From Lysobacter auxotrophicus (GTDB lineage Bacteria; Pseudomonadota; Gammaproteobacteria; Xanthomonadales; Xanthomonadaceae), in assembly GCF_027924565.1 (NCBI RefSeq), contig NZ_AP027041.1, positions 2,728,001 to 2,792,000 of the forward strand: 64,000 nucleotides of DNA, read 5' to 3'. The notes under the pieces are model-generated. The model was not told the origin of the DNA and made no database searches. It saw only the letters and a program-made list of their open reading frames with translations. Each line of letters starts with the position of its first letter. The stretch's first letter is position 1. Made by a program: the position numbers and the translations under genes. This document shows, in pieces, positions 48,238 through 58,777 of this stretch.

Positions 48238-48267
48238 GTAGCCCGGGTAAGCGAAGCGCACCCGGGG
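48238..48267. repeat. Dispersed palindrome, second family
   Basis: Starts GTAGCCCGGGTAAGCGAAGC and closes with ACCCGGGG, giving a CCCGGGT/ACCCGGG stem. Relatives of the same sequence form an inverted pair at 61062-61142. Confidence 0.65.
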
Positions 48268-48310
48268 CCACCGTCACCGAAGTCACCAACGCGCCGGTCT
48301 GCTCTCGCCA

Positions 48311-48343
48311 TAAAAAAAAGCCCGGCACACGCCGGGCTTTTTT
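48311..48343. terminator. Bidirectional terminator between fabI and ppiD
   Basis: AAAAAAAAGCCCGGC / GCCGGGCTTTTTT: a perfect stem with T-runs on both strands, ending the convergent ppiD transcript and any fabI read-through. Confidence 0.9.
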
Positions 48344-48390
48344 CGTCAGGAGCAACGCGACATAAGCGTTGCTCCTTCGCTGTGCGATCG

Positions 48391-50370
48391 TCAGAGATTC
48401 TGCTCGACGACCTGCACCTTCACGCGCTTGCGCAGCGAATCGACCAGCGCGCGCACGTCGTCGCCACCGCCCACCTGCGCGATCTGCTGCTGGAGCATTT
48501 CGCGCTGCTCGGCCGGAATCGACGCGAGATCGCCCGGCGTGACCTGGCTGACCGCGAACAACGCGATCGCGCCGTTCGACAGCACGGCATGACCGGCCGA
48601 CTGCTTGCCTGCGACCGGCGCCGGCACGGCGAAGATCGCGTCGGACACCGACGCTTCCGGCACCGGCGCGCCGCGCGGCACGCCCGGCAGGACCTGCGGC
48701 GGCGGGAGCTGCTTCGACGCCGCGATGGCGTCCAGCGTCTCGCCCTTGTTCACGCGCGCGGCCAGCGCCTCGGCTTCCTTGCGCGCGGCCTTGGTGGCGC
48801 GATCGGCGCGCACCGCGGCGATGACCGCCTCGCGCACCTTCGCCAGCGGCTGCGCCTGTTCCGGCGTGTGCGCGGTGACGCGGATCAGCACGCTGTGGCC
48901 CGGCGCGAGTTCGATCGGATCGCTGATCTGGCCGCTCTGGATCGCCTCTTCCGAGAACGCGACGCGCTGCAGCGCCGGGTTGGCAGCGATGCCCTGCGCG
49001 TTGGTGCGCGCGAACGGACCGAGCTTCTGCAGCGGCAGGTTCATGTCGCGCGCGGCGGGCGCGAGCGACGAGGGATTCTTCAGCGTCAGGTCGACCAGTC
49101 GGCTGGTGAAATCGCTCACCGTGCGCTCGCGATCGACGTCGGCCTGCTCACGCGCCAACTGGTCGCGCACCTGCTCGAAAGTCTGCTGCGAACCGGTCTG
49201 CACCTCGCGCAGCTGGATCACGTGCCAGCCGAACTCGCTCTTCACCGGGCCGCTGATCTCGCCCGCCTTCATCGCGAACAACGCGTTCTCGAACGGCCCG
49301 ACCATCATGCCCTTCGCCACCCAACCCAGGTCGCCGCCTGCCACCTGCGAACCGGTGTCGTCGCTGTTGGCGCGCGCTAGTGCGGCGAAGTCCGCGCCGG
49401 GCGCCTTGGCCTGCTCGGCCAGACGCTTGGCCTTGTCCTCGGCCGCTTTCTGCGTGGCGGCGTCGGCCTTCTCGTCCACGCGGACGAGGATGTGCGAGGC
49501 CAGGCGCTGCTCGGCTTCGACGAAGCGCGCCTTTTCCTGGTCGTAGCGATGGCGCAGCGTCGCCTCGTCGGCGGCCGGCGGCGGCGGCAACTTGCTGGCA
49601 TCGACTTCGACGAACTCGATCTCGACCGTCTCCGGCGCGCGGAACTGCGCGGCATGCGCGTCGTACCACTGCTGGATTTCGGCAGCGCTGACCGGCGCGG
49701 TGTCCGGCGCAGGCGGCGGCAGCAGGACGAGCGACACGTCACGGCGTTCGCCCATCAGGCGGATCAGTCGATCCATCTCGGCGCTGGTGACGAAGTTGCT
49801 GTTGCCCACGCCCATCGCGAGCATCGAGCGCTGCAGGTCCTGGCGCACGGTCGCTTCGAACTGGCGCTCGTCCTGCGGCGGCGTCAGCGAGGCGAGCGCG
49901 AGCTTGTAACGGTCGTAGTTGAACTTGCCGTCCACCTGGAAGCCCGGCACGTCCATGATCGCCTTCTGCACCATCGCATCGCTGACGACCAGGCCGTTGC
50001 GCTGCGCGGCGACCTCTTGCACGCGGGCGTCGATCAGCGTTTCCAGGATCGCGCGCTTGTTCTCGACGCTTTCGAACGCACGCGCGTCGAACGCTTCGCC
50101 CTGCTGCGCGCGGCGCTGCATGCGCTCCTGTTCGAAGCGACCGCGGAATTCGTCCGAGGTGATCTTCTCGTGCGTCCAGAACACCGACACCGGCCACCAC
50201 GACGGCGCCGACGGCCACCAGGTCGGCGGAGCGTCGATGCGCGCGACGGAATTGTCCGTGCGCTGCCCGAGGTACTGCTCGATGCCGACGAAGGCGAAGG
50301 GGATGATCAACAGGCCCAGGATCACCGTGGCGATCCAGCCCGAGGTCTTGTCGCGAAGTTTCTGCAGCAT
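48391..50370 (-). CDS. ppiD: Peptidyl-prolyl cis-trans isomerase PpiD (SurA-N/parvulin)
   Basis: Membrane-anchored periplasmic folding factor at the Sec translocon. The 659-residue product starts MLQKLRDKTSGWIATVILGL with an N-terminal membrane anchor, then a SurA-N-like domain, a parvulin domain (ASHILVRVDEKADAATQKAA to WHVIQLREVQ) and a long C-terminal helical region. An unusual tryptophan-rich stretch (PPTWWPSAPSWWPVSVFW, about residues 48-65) separates the anchor from the first domain. It follows the tRNA-Asp pair downstream of hupB. Confidence 0.93.
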   Translation of the reverse strand: MLQKLRDKTSGWIATVILGLLIIPFAFVGIEQYLGQRTDNSVARIDAPPTWWPSAPSWWPVSVFWTHEKITSDEFRGRFEQERMQRRAQQGEAFDARAFESVENKRAILETLIDARVQEVAAQRNGLVVSDAMVQKAIMDVPGFQVDGKFNYDRYKLALASLTPPQDERQFEATVRQDLQRSMLAMGVGNSNFVTSAEMDRLIRLMGERRDVSLVLLPPPAPDTAPVSAAEIQQWYDAHAAQFRAPETVEIEFVEVDASKLPPPPAADEATLRHRYDQEKARFVEAEQRLASHILVRVDEKADAATQKAAEDKAKRLAEQAKAPGADFAALARANSDDTGSQVAGGDLGWVAKGMMVGPFENALFAMKAGEISGPVKSEFGWHVIQLREVQTGSQQTFEQVRDQLAREQADVDRERTVSDFTSRLVDLTLKNPSSLAPAARDMNLPLQKLGPFARTNAQGIAANPALQRVAFSEEAIQSGQISDPIELAPGHSVLIRVTAHTPEQAQPLAKVREAVIAAVRADRATKAARKEAEALAARVNKGETLDAIAASKQLPPPQVLPGVPRGAPVPEASVSDAIFAVPAPVAGKQSAGHAVLSNGAIALFAVSQVTPGDLASIPAEQREMLQQQIAQVGGGDDVRALVDSLRKRVKVQVVEQNL

Positions 50371-50518
50371 GTCCGGGACGCGTTCAGTCGTAAGCCGGAC
50401 AGTTTAGCGCCGTCATGGCGGCGTGAGGCAGGAAATTCGAAGGCGATCGGGCGCCCGATCGAAAGTAGCCTCAGGCCGGGATGCGGCACCGGAGGCGACC
50501 TTTTCCTGCCGATCGCCG

Positions 50519-50550
50519 GAAAAACAAAAGGCGCCGTTTCCGGCGCCTTT
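50519..50550 (-). terminator. Terminator after promoter-distal tRNA-Asp
   Basis: AGGCGCCG / CGGCGCCT hairpin with a TTTC loop, followed by CTTTTGTTTTT on the minus strand, 12 bases after the tRNA. Confidence 0.85.
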
Positions 50551-50561
50551 CGCATCAAAAC

Positions 50562-50638
50562 TGGCGGAGTGGACGGGACTCGAACCCGCGACCTCCGGCG
50601 TGACAGGCCAGCATTCTAACCGACTGAACTACCACTCC
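50562..50638 (-). tRNA. tRNA-Asp(GTC), copy 2
   Basis: 77 bases with encoded CCA; acceptor GGAGTGG/CCACTCC; anticodon loop CTGTCAC gives GTC. Identical over its whole length to the copy at 50751. Confidence 0.97.
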
Positions 50639-50718
50639 GCTTTTTTGAACTTTCGGGCCTTGAAGCCCGGGACCGGCGCGTTGAACCGCGTTTTCGATCC
50701 CCTCACTAATTATAAAAC

Positions 50719-50743
50719 AAAGGCGCCGTTTCCGGCGCCCTTG
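50719..50743 (-). terminator. Terminator-like hairpin between the two tRNA-Asp genes
   Basis: The same GGCGCCG/CGGCGCC hairpin as after the other copy, followed on the minus strand by TTTGTTTTATAAT. The TATAAT (50714-50709) could serve as a -10 for the second tRNA-Asp, but I see no matching -35. Confidence 0.7.
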
Positions 50744-50750
50744 TGAAGAC

Positions 50751-50827
50751 TGGCGGAGTGGACGGGACTCGAACCCGCGACCTCCGGCGTGACAGGCCAG
50801 CATTCTAACCGACTGAACTACCACTCC
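50751..50827 (-). tRNA. tRNA-Asp(GTC), copy 1
   Basis: 77 bases, identical to the copy at 50562-50638. It lies 42 bases after tRNA-Val on the minus strand. Confidence 0.97.
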
Positions 50828-50869
50828 GCATGCTTCAAAACCTTGGTACTACCACCGCTGGATGCTTGA

Positions 50870-50944
50870 TGGTGGGTGCTGAGGGTTTCGAACCCCCGAC
50901 CCTCTCCGTGTAAAGGAGACGCTCTACCGCTGAGCTAAGCACCC
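50870..50944 (-). tRNA. tRNA-Val(TAC)
   Basis: 75 bases with encoded CCA; acceptor GGGTGCT/AGCACCC; anticodon stem TCTCC/GGAGA with loop TTTACAC gives TAC. It follows hupB by 73 bases. Confidence 0.97.
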
Positions 50945-51017
50945 GTCTGCACTGCTGCCTGCGGGTCGAAACCCCGGCGGTGCGAACCGATTCGTTCAGA
51001 CATCGGCGGCGAGTTGA

Positions 51018-51290
51018 TTAGTTTACGGCATCCTTCAGCGCCTTGCCAGCCTTGAACGAAGGATTCTTCGACGCCTTGATCTTGATGGTCTCGCCCGTCT
51101 TCGGATTGCGGCCCTGGCGTGCGGCGCGCTTGCGAACCTGGAACGTGCCGAAACCGACCAGCGTTACGGTGTCGCCCTTCTTCAGCGCCTTGGTGACCAC
51201 GTTGATCATGGCGTCGACGGCGTTCGCGGCGTCGGTCTTGGACAGCTCGGCAGCCTCGGCGACGGCGCCGACAAACTCAGCCTTGTTCAT
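51018..51290 (-). CDS. hupB: DNA-binding protein HU-beta
   Basis: Nucleoid-associated HU protein of 90 residues, from the ATG at 51290 ([20 protein letters not shown]). The DNA-binding arm [20 protein letters not shown] and the C-terminal [19 protein letters not shown] are typical. It lies between lon and the tRNAs/ppiD in the lon-hupB-ppiD order seen in E. coli. It has its own strong promoter and a structured leader of about 120 bases. Confidence 0.97.
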   Translation of the reverse strand: MNKAEFVGAVAEAAELSKTDAANAVDAMINVVTKALKKGDTVTLVGFGTFQVRKRAARQGRNPKTGETIKIKASKNPSFKAGKALKDAVN

Positions 51291-51372
51291 TCGTTCTGAC
51301 TCCCTGTGCGGACGAGCGCCGCATGTTCGAAACAAGCATGGAATCGAAGGCGATTCCCCCGATCGTTCTTCG

Positions 51373-51406
51373 CCGCGCAGCCATTGCGTTGCAATGGCCT
51401 GCGCGG
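51373..51406 (-). promoter_or_regulatory. Large hairpin at predicted 5' end of hupB mRNA
   Basis: CCGCGCAG + CCATTGC (51373-51387) pairs with GCAATGG + CTGCGCGG (51391-51406) across a 3-base loop with a single bulged base at 51398: 15 base pairs. It begins within a few bases of the start predicted from the promoter. There is no U-tract, so it is not a terminator. Confidence 0.6.
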
Positions 51407-51415
51407 TCCGCAGCC

Positions 51416-51444
51416 GTTATACCAGCGGCATTTTTGCGTCGCAA
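51416..51444 (-). promoter_or_regulatory. Sigma-70-type promoter of hupB
   Basis: On the minus strand TTGCGA (51444-51439), a 17-base spacer, then TATAAC (51421-51416). It lies in the gap between lon and hupB and gives a leader of about 120 bases. Confidence 0.7.
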
Positions 51445-51508
51445 GCCTGAAAGCTAGGCGTGGCGCGGCTTCCAGCGGTTTTGAACAACATCCGACAGGC
51501 GGTTTGCC

Positions 51509-53947
51509 TCAATGCTTGACGTCGGTTTGCGCGATCGACTTCGACCCATCGCGCACCGCGACTTCGCCCTCGCCGGACGCCGAGGCGGGCGTCGGCGTGG
51601 GCGCGCGTTCCAGCGCGATGCCGAGCACTTCGTCGATCCACTTCACCGGGAGGATCTTCAGTCCCTGCGTGACCGTCTTCGGCAGATCGGCAAGATCCTT
51701 GCGGTTCTCTTCCGGGATGATCACGGTGCGGATGCCACCGCGCAGCGCGGCCAGCAGCTTTTCCTTCAAGCCGCCAATGGGCAGCACGCGGCCGCGCAAC
51801 GTGATCTCGCCCGTCATCGCAACATCAGCCTTGACCGGATTGCGCGTAAGCATCGACACCAGCGCGGTCGCCATCGCGATGCCGGCGCTCGGACCGTCCT
51901 TCGGCGTGGCGCCTTCGGGCACGTGCACGTGCACGTCGTGCTTCTGCAGGAAGTCCAGATCAATGCCGAGCTGCTCCGTGCGCGCACGCACGACCGACAG
52001 CGCGGCCGAAGCCGATTCCTTCATCACGTCGCCCAGTTGGCCGGTCAGCAGCAGCTGGCCCTTGCCCGGCACGAGCGTGGATTCGATCTGCAGCAAATCG
52101 CCGCCGACTTCCGTCCACGCCAGGCCCGTGACCAGGCCGACCTCGTTCTGCTCTTCCGCACGGCCGAAATCGTAACGGCGCACGCCAAGGTACTTGTCGA
52201 GGTTCTTGGACGTCACGTTGACGACGTTCTTCTTCGCGCCCTTCTTCGACGGCCCGGCCAGCGCGATCTCCTTCACCACCTTGCGGCAGATCTTGGCGAT
52301 CTCGCGTTCGAGCGAACGCACGCCCGACTCGCGCGTGTAGAAACGCACGATGTCGCGCACCGCGCTCTCGGCGACCTTGAGCTCTTCAGGCTTCAGGCCG
52401 TTGCCCTTGATCTGCTTGGGCAGCAGGTAGCGCATCGCGATGTTGAGCTTCTCCTCCTCGGTGTAACCCGGGATGCGGATCACTTCCATGCGGTCCAGCA
52501 ACGGGCCGGGGATGTTGAGCGAGTTGGAGGTGGCGACGAACATCACTTCCGACAGGTCGAGGTCGACCTCCAGATAGTGATCGTTGAACGCGTTGTTCTG
52601 CTCGGGATCGAGCACCTCCAGCAGCGCCGAGGACGGATCGCCGCGGAAGTCCATCGACATCTTGTCGATCTCGTCGAGCACGAACAGCGGGTTCTTGCTG
52701 CCGACCTTGTTGAGGTTCTGCACGATGCGGCCCGGCATCGAACCGACATAAGTGCGGCGATGGCCGCGGATCTCGGCTTCGTCGCGCACGCCGCCGAGCG
52801 ACATGCGCACGAACTTGCGGTTCGTCGCCTTCGCGATCGACTGGCCGAGCGAGGTCTTGCCCACGCCCGGCGGTCCGACCAGGCACAGGATGGGTCCCTT
52901 CATCTGCTTCACGCGCGACTGCACGGCGAGGTATTCGAGGATGCGTTCCTTGACCTTTTCCAGGCCGAAATGGTCGGCATCGAGCACGTCCTGCGCGGTC
53001 TTGAGGTCCTTGCGCACCTTGGTGCGCTTCTTCCACGGCACGCCCAGCAGCCAGTCGAGGTAATTGCGCACGACGGCAGCCTCGGCCGACATCGGCGACA
53101 TCTGCTTGAGCTTGTTGAGTTCGGCCTTGGCCTTGGTTTCCACCGGCTTGGGCATGCCGGCCTCGGCGATCTTGCGCGTGAGCTCGTCGATGTCGTTGGG
53201 CGCATCGTCGATCTCGCCGAGCTCCTTCTGGATCGCCTTCATCTGCTCGTTGAGGTAGTACTCGCGCTGGCTCTTCTCCATCTGCGACTTCACGCGGCCG
53301 CGGATGCGCTTCTCCAGCTGCTGCACGTCGATCTCGCCGTCGACCAGGCCGACCAGCAGCTCCAGGCGCGTACCAACGCCGTGCGTCTCCAGCAGCTTCT
53401 GCTTGTCGCCGATGCGCACGCCCAGGTGCGCGGCGATCGTGTCGGCCAGGCGGCCGGGCTCGTCGATGCCGGACAGCGTCTGCATCAGCTCCGGCGGCAG
53501 CTTGCGGTTGGTCTTGACGTACTGCTCGAACAGGCCCATCAGCGAGCGGGCGATGGCCTCGATCTCGCGCTCCTCGCGGTCGCTCTCAGGCTCCACGACT
53601 TCCGCCTGCCCGCTCAGGGCGCCGCCGCGCTCGGTGACGTCATGGACGTTCACGCGCGACACGCCCTCGACCAGCACCTTGATGGTGCCGTCGGGCAGCT
53701 TCAGCAGTTGCAGGACCTGTGCGAGCGTGCCGACCTGGTAGAGATCCTCGGCGCCCGGGTCGTCGGTCTCAGCGGACTTCTGCGCGACCAGCAGGATGCG
53801 CTTGTCGCTTTCCATCGCGAGATCGAGTGCGTGGATCGACTTGTCCCGGCCGACGAACAGCGGGATCACCATGTGCGGAAACACGACGACGTCGCGCAGC
53901 GGCAGGACCGGGAGGGTGAGCGTCTCGTGCGCGGTTGATACGGCCAT
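51509..53947 (-). CDS. lon: ATP-dependent protease Lon
   Basis: AAA+ protease degrading misfolded and regulatory proteins. The ATG at 53947 gives 812 residues: an N-terminal substrate domain ([20 protein letters not shown]), Walker [16 protein letters not shown], Walker [12 protein letters not shown], and the protease domain with the nucleophile in [15 protein letters not shown] and Lys in [13 protein letters not shown]. The longer frame upstream has no support. It lies 206 bases after clpX. Confidence 0.97.
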   Translation of the reverse strand: MAVSTAHETLTLPVLPLRDVVVFPHMVIPLFVGRDKSIHALDLAMESDKRILLVAQKSAETDDPGAEDLYQVGTLAQVLQLLKLPDGTIKVLVEGVSRVNVHDVTERGGALSGQAEVVEPESDREEREIEAIARSLMGLFEQYVKTNRKLPPELMQTLSGIDEPGRLADTIAAHLGVRIGDKQKLLETHGVGTRLELLVGLVDGEIDVQQLEKRIRGRVKSQMEKSQREYYLNEQMKAIQKELGEIDDAPNDIDELTRKIAEAGMPKPVETKAKAELNKLKQMSPMSAEAAVVRNYLDWLLGVPWKKRTKVRKDLKTAQDVLDADHFGLEKVKERILEYLAVQSRVKQMKGPILCLVGPPGVGKTSLGQSIAKATNRKFVRMSLGGVRDEAEIRGHRRTYVGSMPGRIVQNLNKVGSKNPLFVLDEIDKMSMDFRGDPSSALLEVLDPEQNNAFNDHYLEVDLDLSEVMFVATSNSLNIPGPLLDRMEVIRIPGYTEEEKLNIAMRYLLPKQIKGNGLKPEELKVAESAVRDIVRFYTRESGVRSLEREIAKICRKVVKEIALAGPSKKGAKKNVVNVTSKNLDKYLGVRRYDFGRAEEQNEVGLVTGLAWTEVGGDLLQIESTLVPGKGQLLLTGQLGDVMKESASAALSVVRARTEQLGIDLDFLQKHDVHVHVPEGATPKDGPSAGIAMATALVSMLTRNPVKADVAMTGEITLRGRVLPIGGLKEKLLAALRGGIRTVIIPEENRKDLADLPKTVTQGLKILPVKWIDEVLGIALERAPTPTPASASGEGEVAVRDGSKSIAQTDVKH

Positions 53948-54049
53948 GGGGGACTCCGGAAAGCGGGTGCGGGCGTGAGCGCCCGGGGACTTCGTGGGCT
54001 GGCTTCGCCCATGGCGACGGTTATGGGGTCCGGCGCGAACGGATGCAAG

Positions 54050-54075
54050 CGGCCCGCAGGCTATGCTGCGGGCCG
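54050..54075 (-). terminator. Hairpin between clpX and lon
   Basis: GGCCCGCAG / CTGCGGGCC (54051-54059 with 54066-54074) around a 6-base loop, in the 206-base clpX-lon gap. No U-tract, so it may be a processing or partial termination site. Confidence 0.45.
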
Positions 54076-54153
54076 GGGGCATTTATCCGTTGTGAATCAG
54101 GCGTTTAGCCGGGCCTCCGAGATGTCGGAGGCGGGACGCCGGTCACGTCGCCG

Positions 54154-55443
<1,290 letters not shown>

Positions 55444-55606
55444 GCCTGTGCCCAAATGGTGCTGGTGTCTCGAACGCGCCGGCCGACAGCTCGCCGTGGC
55501 ATGACGCGTTCAGGTGCTGCGGCCCGAGGATAACACAGCGCTCCGGCCCGCCTTGCGGGCCGGATCACGGGCCGGAAAATGATGTGGAATTGACTGCGCA
55601 GGGGCG

Positions 55607-56233
55607 TCAGCCCGCCTGGATGGAGTCTTCCGGGCGACGTTCGAGGACCTGGTCGACCAGCCCGTACTCGCGGGCCGCCTCGGCGCTCTTGAAGTTGTCG
55701 CGCTCGGTGTCCCGGGCGATGGTCTCCAGCGCCTGGCCGGTGTGCTTGGCGAGGATCTCGTTCAGGCGCTGGCGCAGGGTCAGGATCTCGCGGGCGTGGA
55801 TGTCGATGTCCGTTGCCTGGCCCTGGAAGCCGCCCAGCGGCTGGTGGATCATCACGCGCGAATTCGGCAGCGCGTAGCGCTTGCCCTTCGCGCCGGCCGC
55901 CAGCAGCAGCGCGCCCATCGAGGCCGCCTGGCCAACGCAGATCGTGCTCACGTCCGGCTTGATGTACTGCATGGTGTCGTAGATCGCCAGGCCCGCAGTG
56001 ACCACGCCACCGGGCGAGTTGATGTAGAGGCTGATGTCCTTCTCGGGGTTCTCGGCCTCGAGGAACAGCATCTGCGCGACGATCACGTTCGCGACGTGGT
56101 CGTCCACGCCGCCGACGAGGAAGATCACGCGCTCCTTGAGCAGGCGCGAGTAGATGTCGTACGCGCGCTCGCCCCGACTGGTCTGTTCGACCACCATCGG
56201 CACGAGATTCAAAGCTTTGGTCAGGTTGTCCAT
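55607..56233 (-). CDS. clpP: ATP-dependent Clp protease proteolytic subunit ClpP
   Basis: Serine protease partner of ClpX. The ATG at 56233 gives 208 residues, with the catalytic Ser in [15 protein letters not shown], His in [11 protein letters not shown] and Asp in TERDNFKS. It is 138 bases after tig; tig-clpP-clpX-lon is the classic order. Confidence 0.98.
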   Translation of the reverse strand: MDNLTKALNLVPMVVEQTSRGERAYDIYSRLLKERVIFLVGGVDDHVANVIVAQMLFLEAENPEKDISLYINSPGGVVTAGLAIYDTMQYIKPDVSTICVGQAASMGALLLAAGAKGKRYALPNSRVMIHQPLGGFQGQATDIDIHAREILTLRQRLNEILAKHTGQALETIARDTERDNFKSAEAAREYGLVDQVLERRPEDSIQAG

Positions 56234-56371
56234 GTTCGACGGCACCTTGGAACGGATAGGGGGCGCTTGGGTAAGCGCGGTCCGATCAACTTGGGGCCAA
56301 CCGGACCTGAGCGCAAGGGGCGCGTCCTTTCTATGGAACCGGCCGCGGCACGAGGCCGCGGCCGCCACGCA

Positions 56372-57673
56372 TTACTGGCGGATCGCTTCGTTGAACGACA
56401 GCGGCTGCTCGGTGTGCTGCGCGCGCTCGGCGATCCAGTCGATCACCTGCTCTTCCATCACGCGGGCCTGCAGACCGTTCATGAGCTGCGGATCGTTGCG
56501 ATACAGATCGATGACCTGCTGCGGCTCCTCGTAGGTGGAGGCGATCAGGTTCAGCGTCTCGGTCACGCGCTTGGGTTCCAGGCGCAGTTCGTTGCGACGG
56601 GCGATCTCGCCGACCAGCAGGCCGACCAGCACGCGCTTGCGCGCCGGATCCATGAAGCCCATGTGCGCGTCGGCCGGAACCTCACCGATCGCGCGGCCCT
56701 GGCGGCGCGCCGTTTCGATGGTCTGGCGGGCGATGTCGCGCGCTTCGGCCTCGACCAGCTTCGGCGGCAGTTCGACGTGCGAGTACGAGGCGATCAGCTG
56801 CTCGCCGACTTCGCGACGCAGGCGGGTCATCAGCGCGCCCTTGAGCTCGCGCTCCAGGTTGCTGCGGATGTCCACGCGGAACTGGTCCGCGTCGCCGCTG
56901 CGCACGCCGAAGCTCTTGATGAAGGCGGCATCGACGTCCGGCAGCACCGGCTCGGACACCTTCGTGGCCTTGAGGTTGACCTTGACCGTCTTGCCGGCGA
57001 ACGCCGGCACGCGCCAGTCGGCCGGGAAATCGACGTCGACCGCCTTCTCGTCGCCGGCCTTCATGCCGACCAGCGCCGACTCGATCGCCGGGAACATGGC
57101 GGCCGAACCGATGATCGTCGCGCCACGCTCGACGCCTTCGGCCGGCAGGCGCTCATCGCCGACCTGCGAGTAGGTTTCGATCTCGACGGCATCGCCAGCA
57201 GCAGCTTCGCGATCCACCGCGTTCCACGTACGGCGCTGCAGGCGCAGGTTCTCGATCATCGCGTCGATGTCGGCGTCGCTCACCTCAGCGGTGTGGCGCA
57301 CGACATTGAGCTTGGCGACGTCGATGTCGCCGAAATCCGGCACGACCTCGAAGGTCGCGACGTAGGAGAGCTGGTCGTCGCCGCCCTGCGCCGGGACGAT
57401 CTGCGGGTTGCCCGCGATCTGCAGCGACTGCTCGCGTACCGCGTTGCTGAAGCCCTCGCGCAGCAGGTCGTTGAGGACATCGGCGCGAACCTGCGCGCCG
57501 AAGCGCTGCTCGATCACCTTGGCCGGCACCTTGCCGGGGCGGAAACCCTTGATCTTGGCGCCGCGCGAGATCTCGCGCAGGCGACCGCCGACCTGCGCTT
57601 CCAGCCGGTCCGCCGGAAGGCTGAAAGTCATGCGGCGTTCGAGGTTGCCGAGCGATTCGACCGAAACTTGCAT
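56372..57673 (-). CDS. tig: Trigger factor
   Basis: Ribosome-bound chaperone and prolyl isomerase. The 433-residue product starts [20 protein letters not shown] and carries the ribosome-docking signature [20 protein letters not shown] (about residues 41-60), an FKBP-like domain and a long C-terminal chaperone region. It leads the proteostasis block and has the tRNA-Leu gene upstream on the same strand. Confidence 0.97.
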   Translation of the reverse strand: MQVSVESLGNLERRMTFSLPADRLEAQVGGRLREISRGAKIKGFRPGKVPAKVIEQRFGAQVRADVLNDLLREGFSNAVREQSLQIAGNPQIVPAQGGDDQLSYVATFEVVPDFGDIDVAKLNVVRHTAEVSDADIDAMIENLRLQRRTWNAVDREAAAGDAVEIETYSQVGDERLPAEGVERGATIIGSAAMFPAIESALVGMKAGDEKAVDVDFPADWRVPAFAGKTVKVNLKATKVSEPVLPDVDAAFIKSFGVRSGDADQFRVDIRSNLERELKGALMTRLRREVGEQLIASYSHVELPPKLVEAEARDIARQTIETARRQGRAIGEVPADAHMGFMDPARKRVLVGLLVGEIARRNELRLEPKRVTETLNLIASTYEEPQQVIDLYRNDPQLMNGLQARVMEEQVIDWIAERAQHTEQPLSFNEAIRQ

Positions 57674-57934
57674 ATCCACTCCTGCCACCGCGGCGAGCGG
57701 CCGCGGCACGATGTTGATGGTCCTGTCCTGCCCGCGGCCCGGGCGGAATGCTTCGCGGCCGGCGGAACGGCGTAGTTTGGCCGATTGCGGGCCATCGTGC
57801 CAGCGCTCGGCGGCAGGCGGGAGGCGCTGGGGCCATTTCGGATTGCCAGGCCGCCGGGCGCCTGTGCGGGCTGCCGGATGCATCACTCGCGAACGCTCGC
57901 TCGACCTTGCCGGCCGCCGCCTACTGAGTCGGGT

Positions 57935-58019
57935 TGGTGCGAAAGGCGGGACTCGAACCCGCACGCCTTGCGGCACTGGAACCTAAATCCAGGGCGTCTA
58001 CCAATTCCGCCACTTTCGC
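57935..58019 (-). tRNA. tRNA-Leu(TAG)
   Basis: 85 bases with encoded CCA; acceptor GCGAAAG/CTTTCGC; anticodon stem CTGGA/TCCAG with loop TTTAGGT gives TAG; long variable arm. Confidence 0.96.
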
Positions 58020-58106
58020 TGAAGGCCGGCGATCGAGCGTCGGCGCGGCGGCATTCTAGGCCGCGGCATCGGGAAAATCGAAATCGCCCCCGGAACGATC
58101 GCCCGG

Positions 58107-58143
58107 AAAAGAAAAAAGCACCTGGGGGAACCAGGTGCTTTTC
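58107..58143 (-). terminator. Terminator after tRNA-Lys
   Basis: AAAGCACCTGG / CCAGGTGCTTT hairpin followed on the minus strand by TTTTTTCTTTTCC, seven bases after tRNA-Lys. It separates the Pro-Arg-His-Lys tRNA operon from tRNA-Leu and tig. Confidence 0.9.
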
Positions 58144-58149
58144 CGGGAT

Positions 58150-58225
58150 TGGTGGGCCGTCAAGGATTCGAACCTTGGACCTATTGATTAAGAGTCAACT
58201 GCTCTACCAACTGAGCTAACGGCCC
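58150..58225 (-). tRNA. tRNA-Lys(CTT)
   Basis: 76 bases with encoded CCA; acceptor GGGCCGT/ACGGCCC; anticodon loop CTCTTAA gives CTT. Last of four tRNAs read from 58635. Confidence 0.95.
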
Positions 58226-58290
58226 GGAACAACTTAGGAGCGAAACTATAACAACAAAAAGCGGTTTCGCCAACAACCTGTCGCACGATC

Positions 58291-58367
58291 TGGGGTGGCT
58301 GAGGGGACTCGAACCCCCGACAACTGGAATCACAATCCAGTACTCTAACCAACTGAGCTACAGCCAC
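58291..58367 (-). tRNA. tRNA-His(GTG)
   Basis: 77 bases with encoded CCA; acceptor GTGGCTG/CAGCCAC; anticodon loop TTGTGAT gives GTG. A G lies at the -1 position (58368), as expected for tRNA-His. Confidence 0.96.
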
Positions 58368-58416
58368 CATAAAGCTTGTTTTCGCGGTGTTTCCTGAAAC
58401 CTGTGTTGCCACTTCA

Positions 58417-58493
58417 TGGCGCGCCCGGCGGGACTCGAACCCACAACCACCGGCTTAGAAGGCCGGTGCTCTATCCGGTTGAGCTACGGGCGC
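58417..58493 (-). tRNA. tRNA-Arg(TCT)
   Basis: 77 bases with encoded CCA; acceptor GCGCCCG/CGGGCGC; anticodon loop CTTCTAA gives TCT, decoding the rare AGA/AGG codons of this GC-rich genome. Confidence 0.96.
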
Positions 58494-58558
58494 CAGCGTT
58501 ACATCTTAACTGACACATCCGTGGCGACCGCCGGTACAACTTCCCGCTCGGTCCTGGA

Positions 58559-58635
58559 TGGTCGGGGCAGAGGGATTCGAACCCACGACATCCAGCTCCC
58601 AAAGCTGGCGCTCTACCAGGCTGAGCTATACCCCG
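58559..58635 (-). tRNA. tRNA-Pro(TGG)
   Basis: 77 bases with encoded CCA; acceptor CGGGGTA/TGCCCCG-type pairing; anticodon loop TTTGGGA gives TGG. First of the Pro-Arg-His-Lys group. A TTGACA (58708-58703, minus strand) lies upstream without a clear -10. Confidence 0.95.
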
Positions 58636-58777
58636 AAGCCGGGACTTCCGTTGCGCGCCAACGCCGCGAAAGGCCGGATAGTCTGGCTGGCGCGACTGCC
58701 GCTGTCAACGGATCGCAGTCATCGTGAAGCGGCGTTGTATGCTCCGGGCCACCATTGACCACGGAACAGGGGACGAC

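Noticed and set aside
54050-54075. Hairpin before lon as a heat-shock promoter or CIRCE element
   Set aside because: The dyad does not match CIRCE (TTAGCACTC), and I found no convincing sigma-32 motif near it.
57935-58635. tRNA cluster as an integration site for a mobile element
   Set aside because: No integrase, no duplicated tRNA 3' ends and no foreign-looking genes on either side.
58703-58708. TTGACA upstream of tRNA-Pro as a firm promoter
   Set aside because: No acceptable -10 at 16-18 bases; mentioned only in the tRNA entry.
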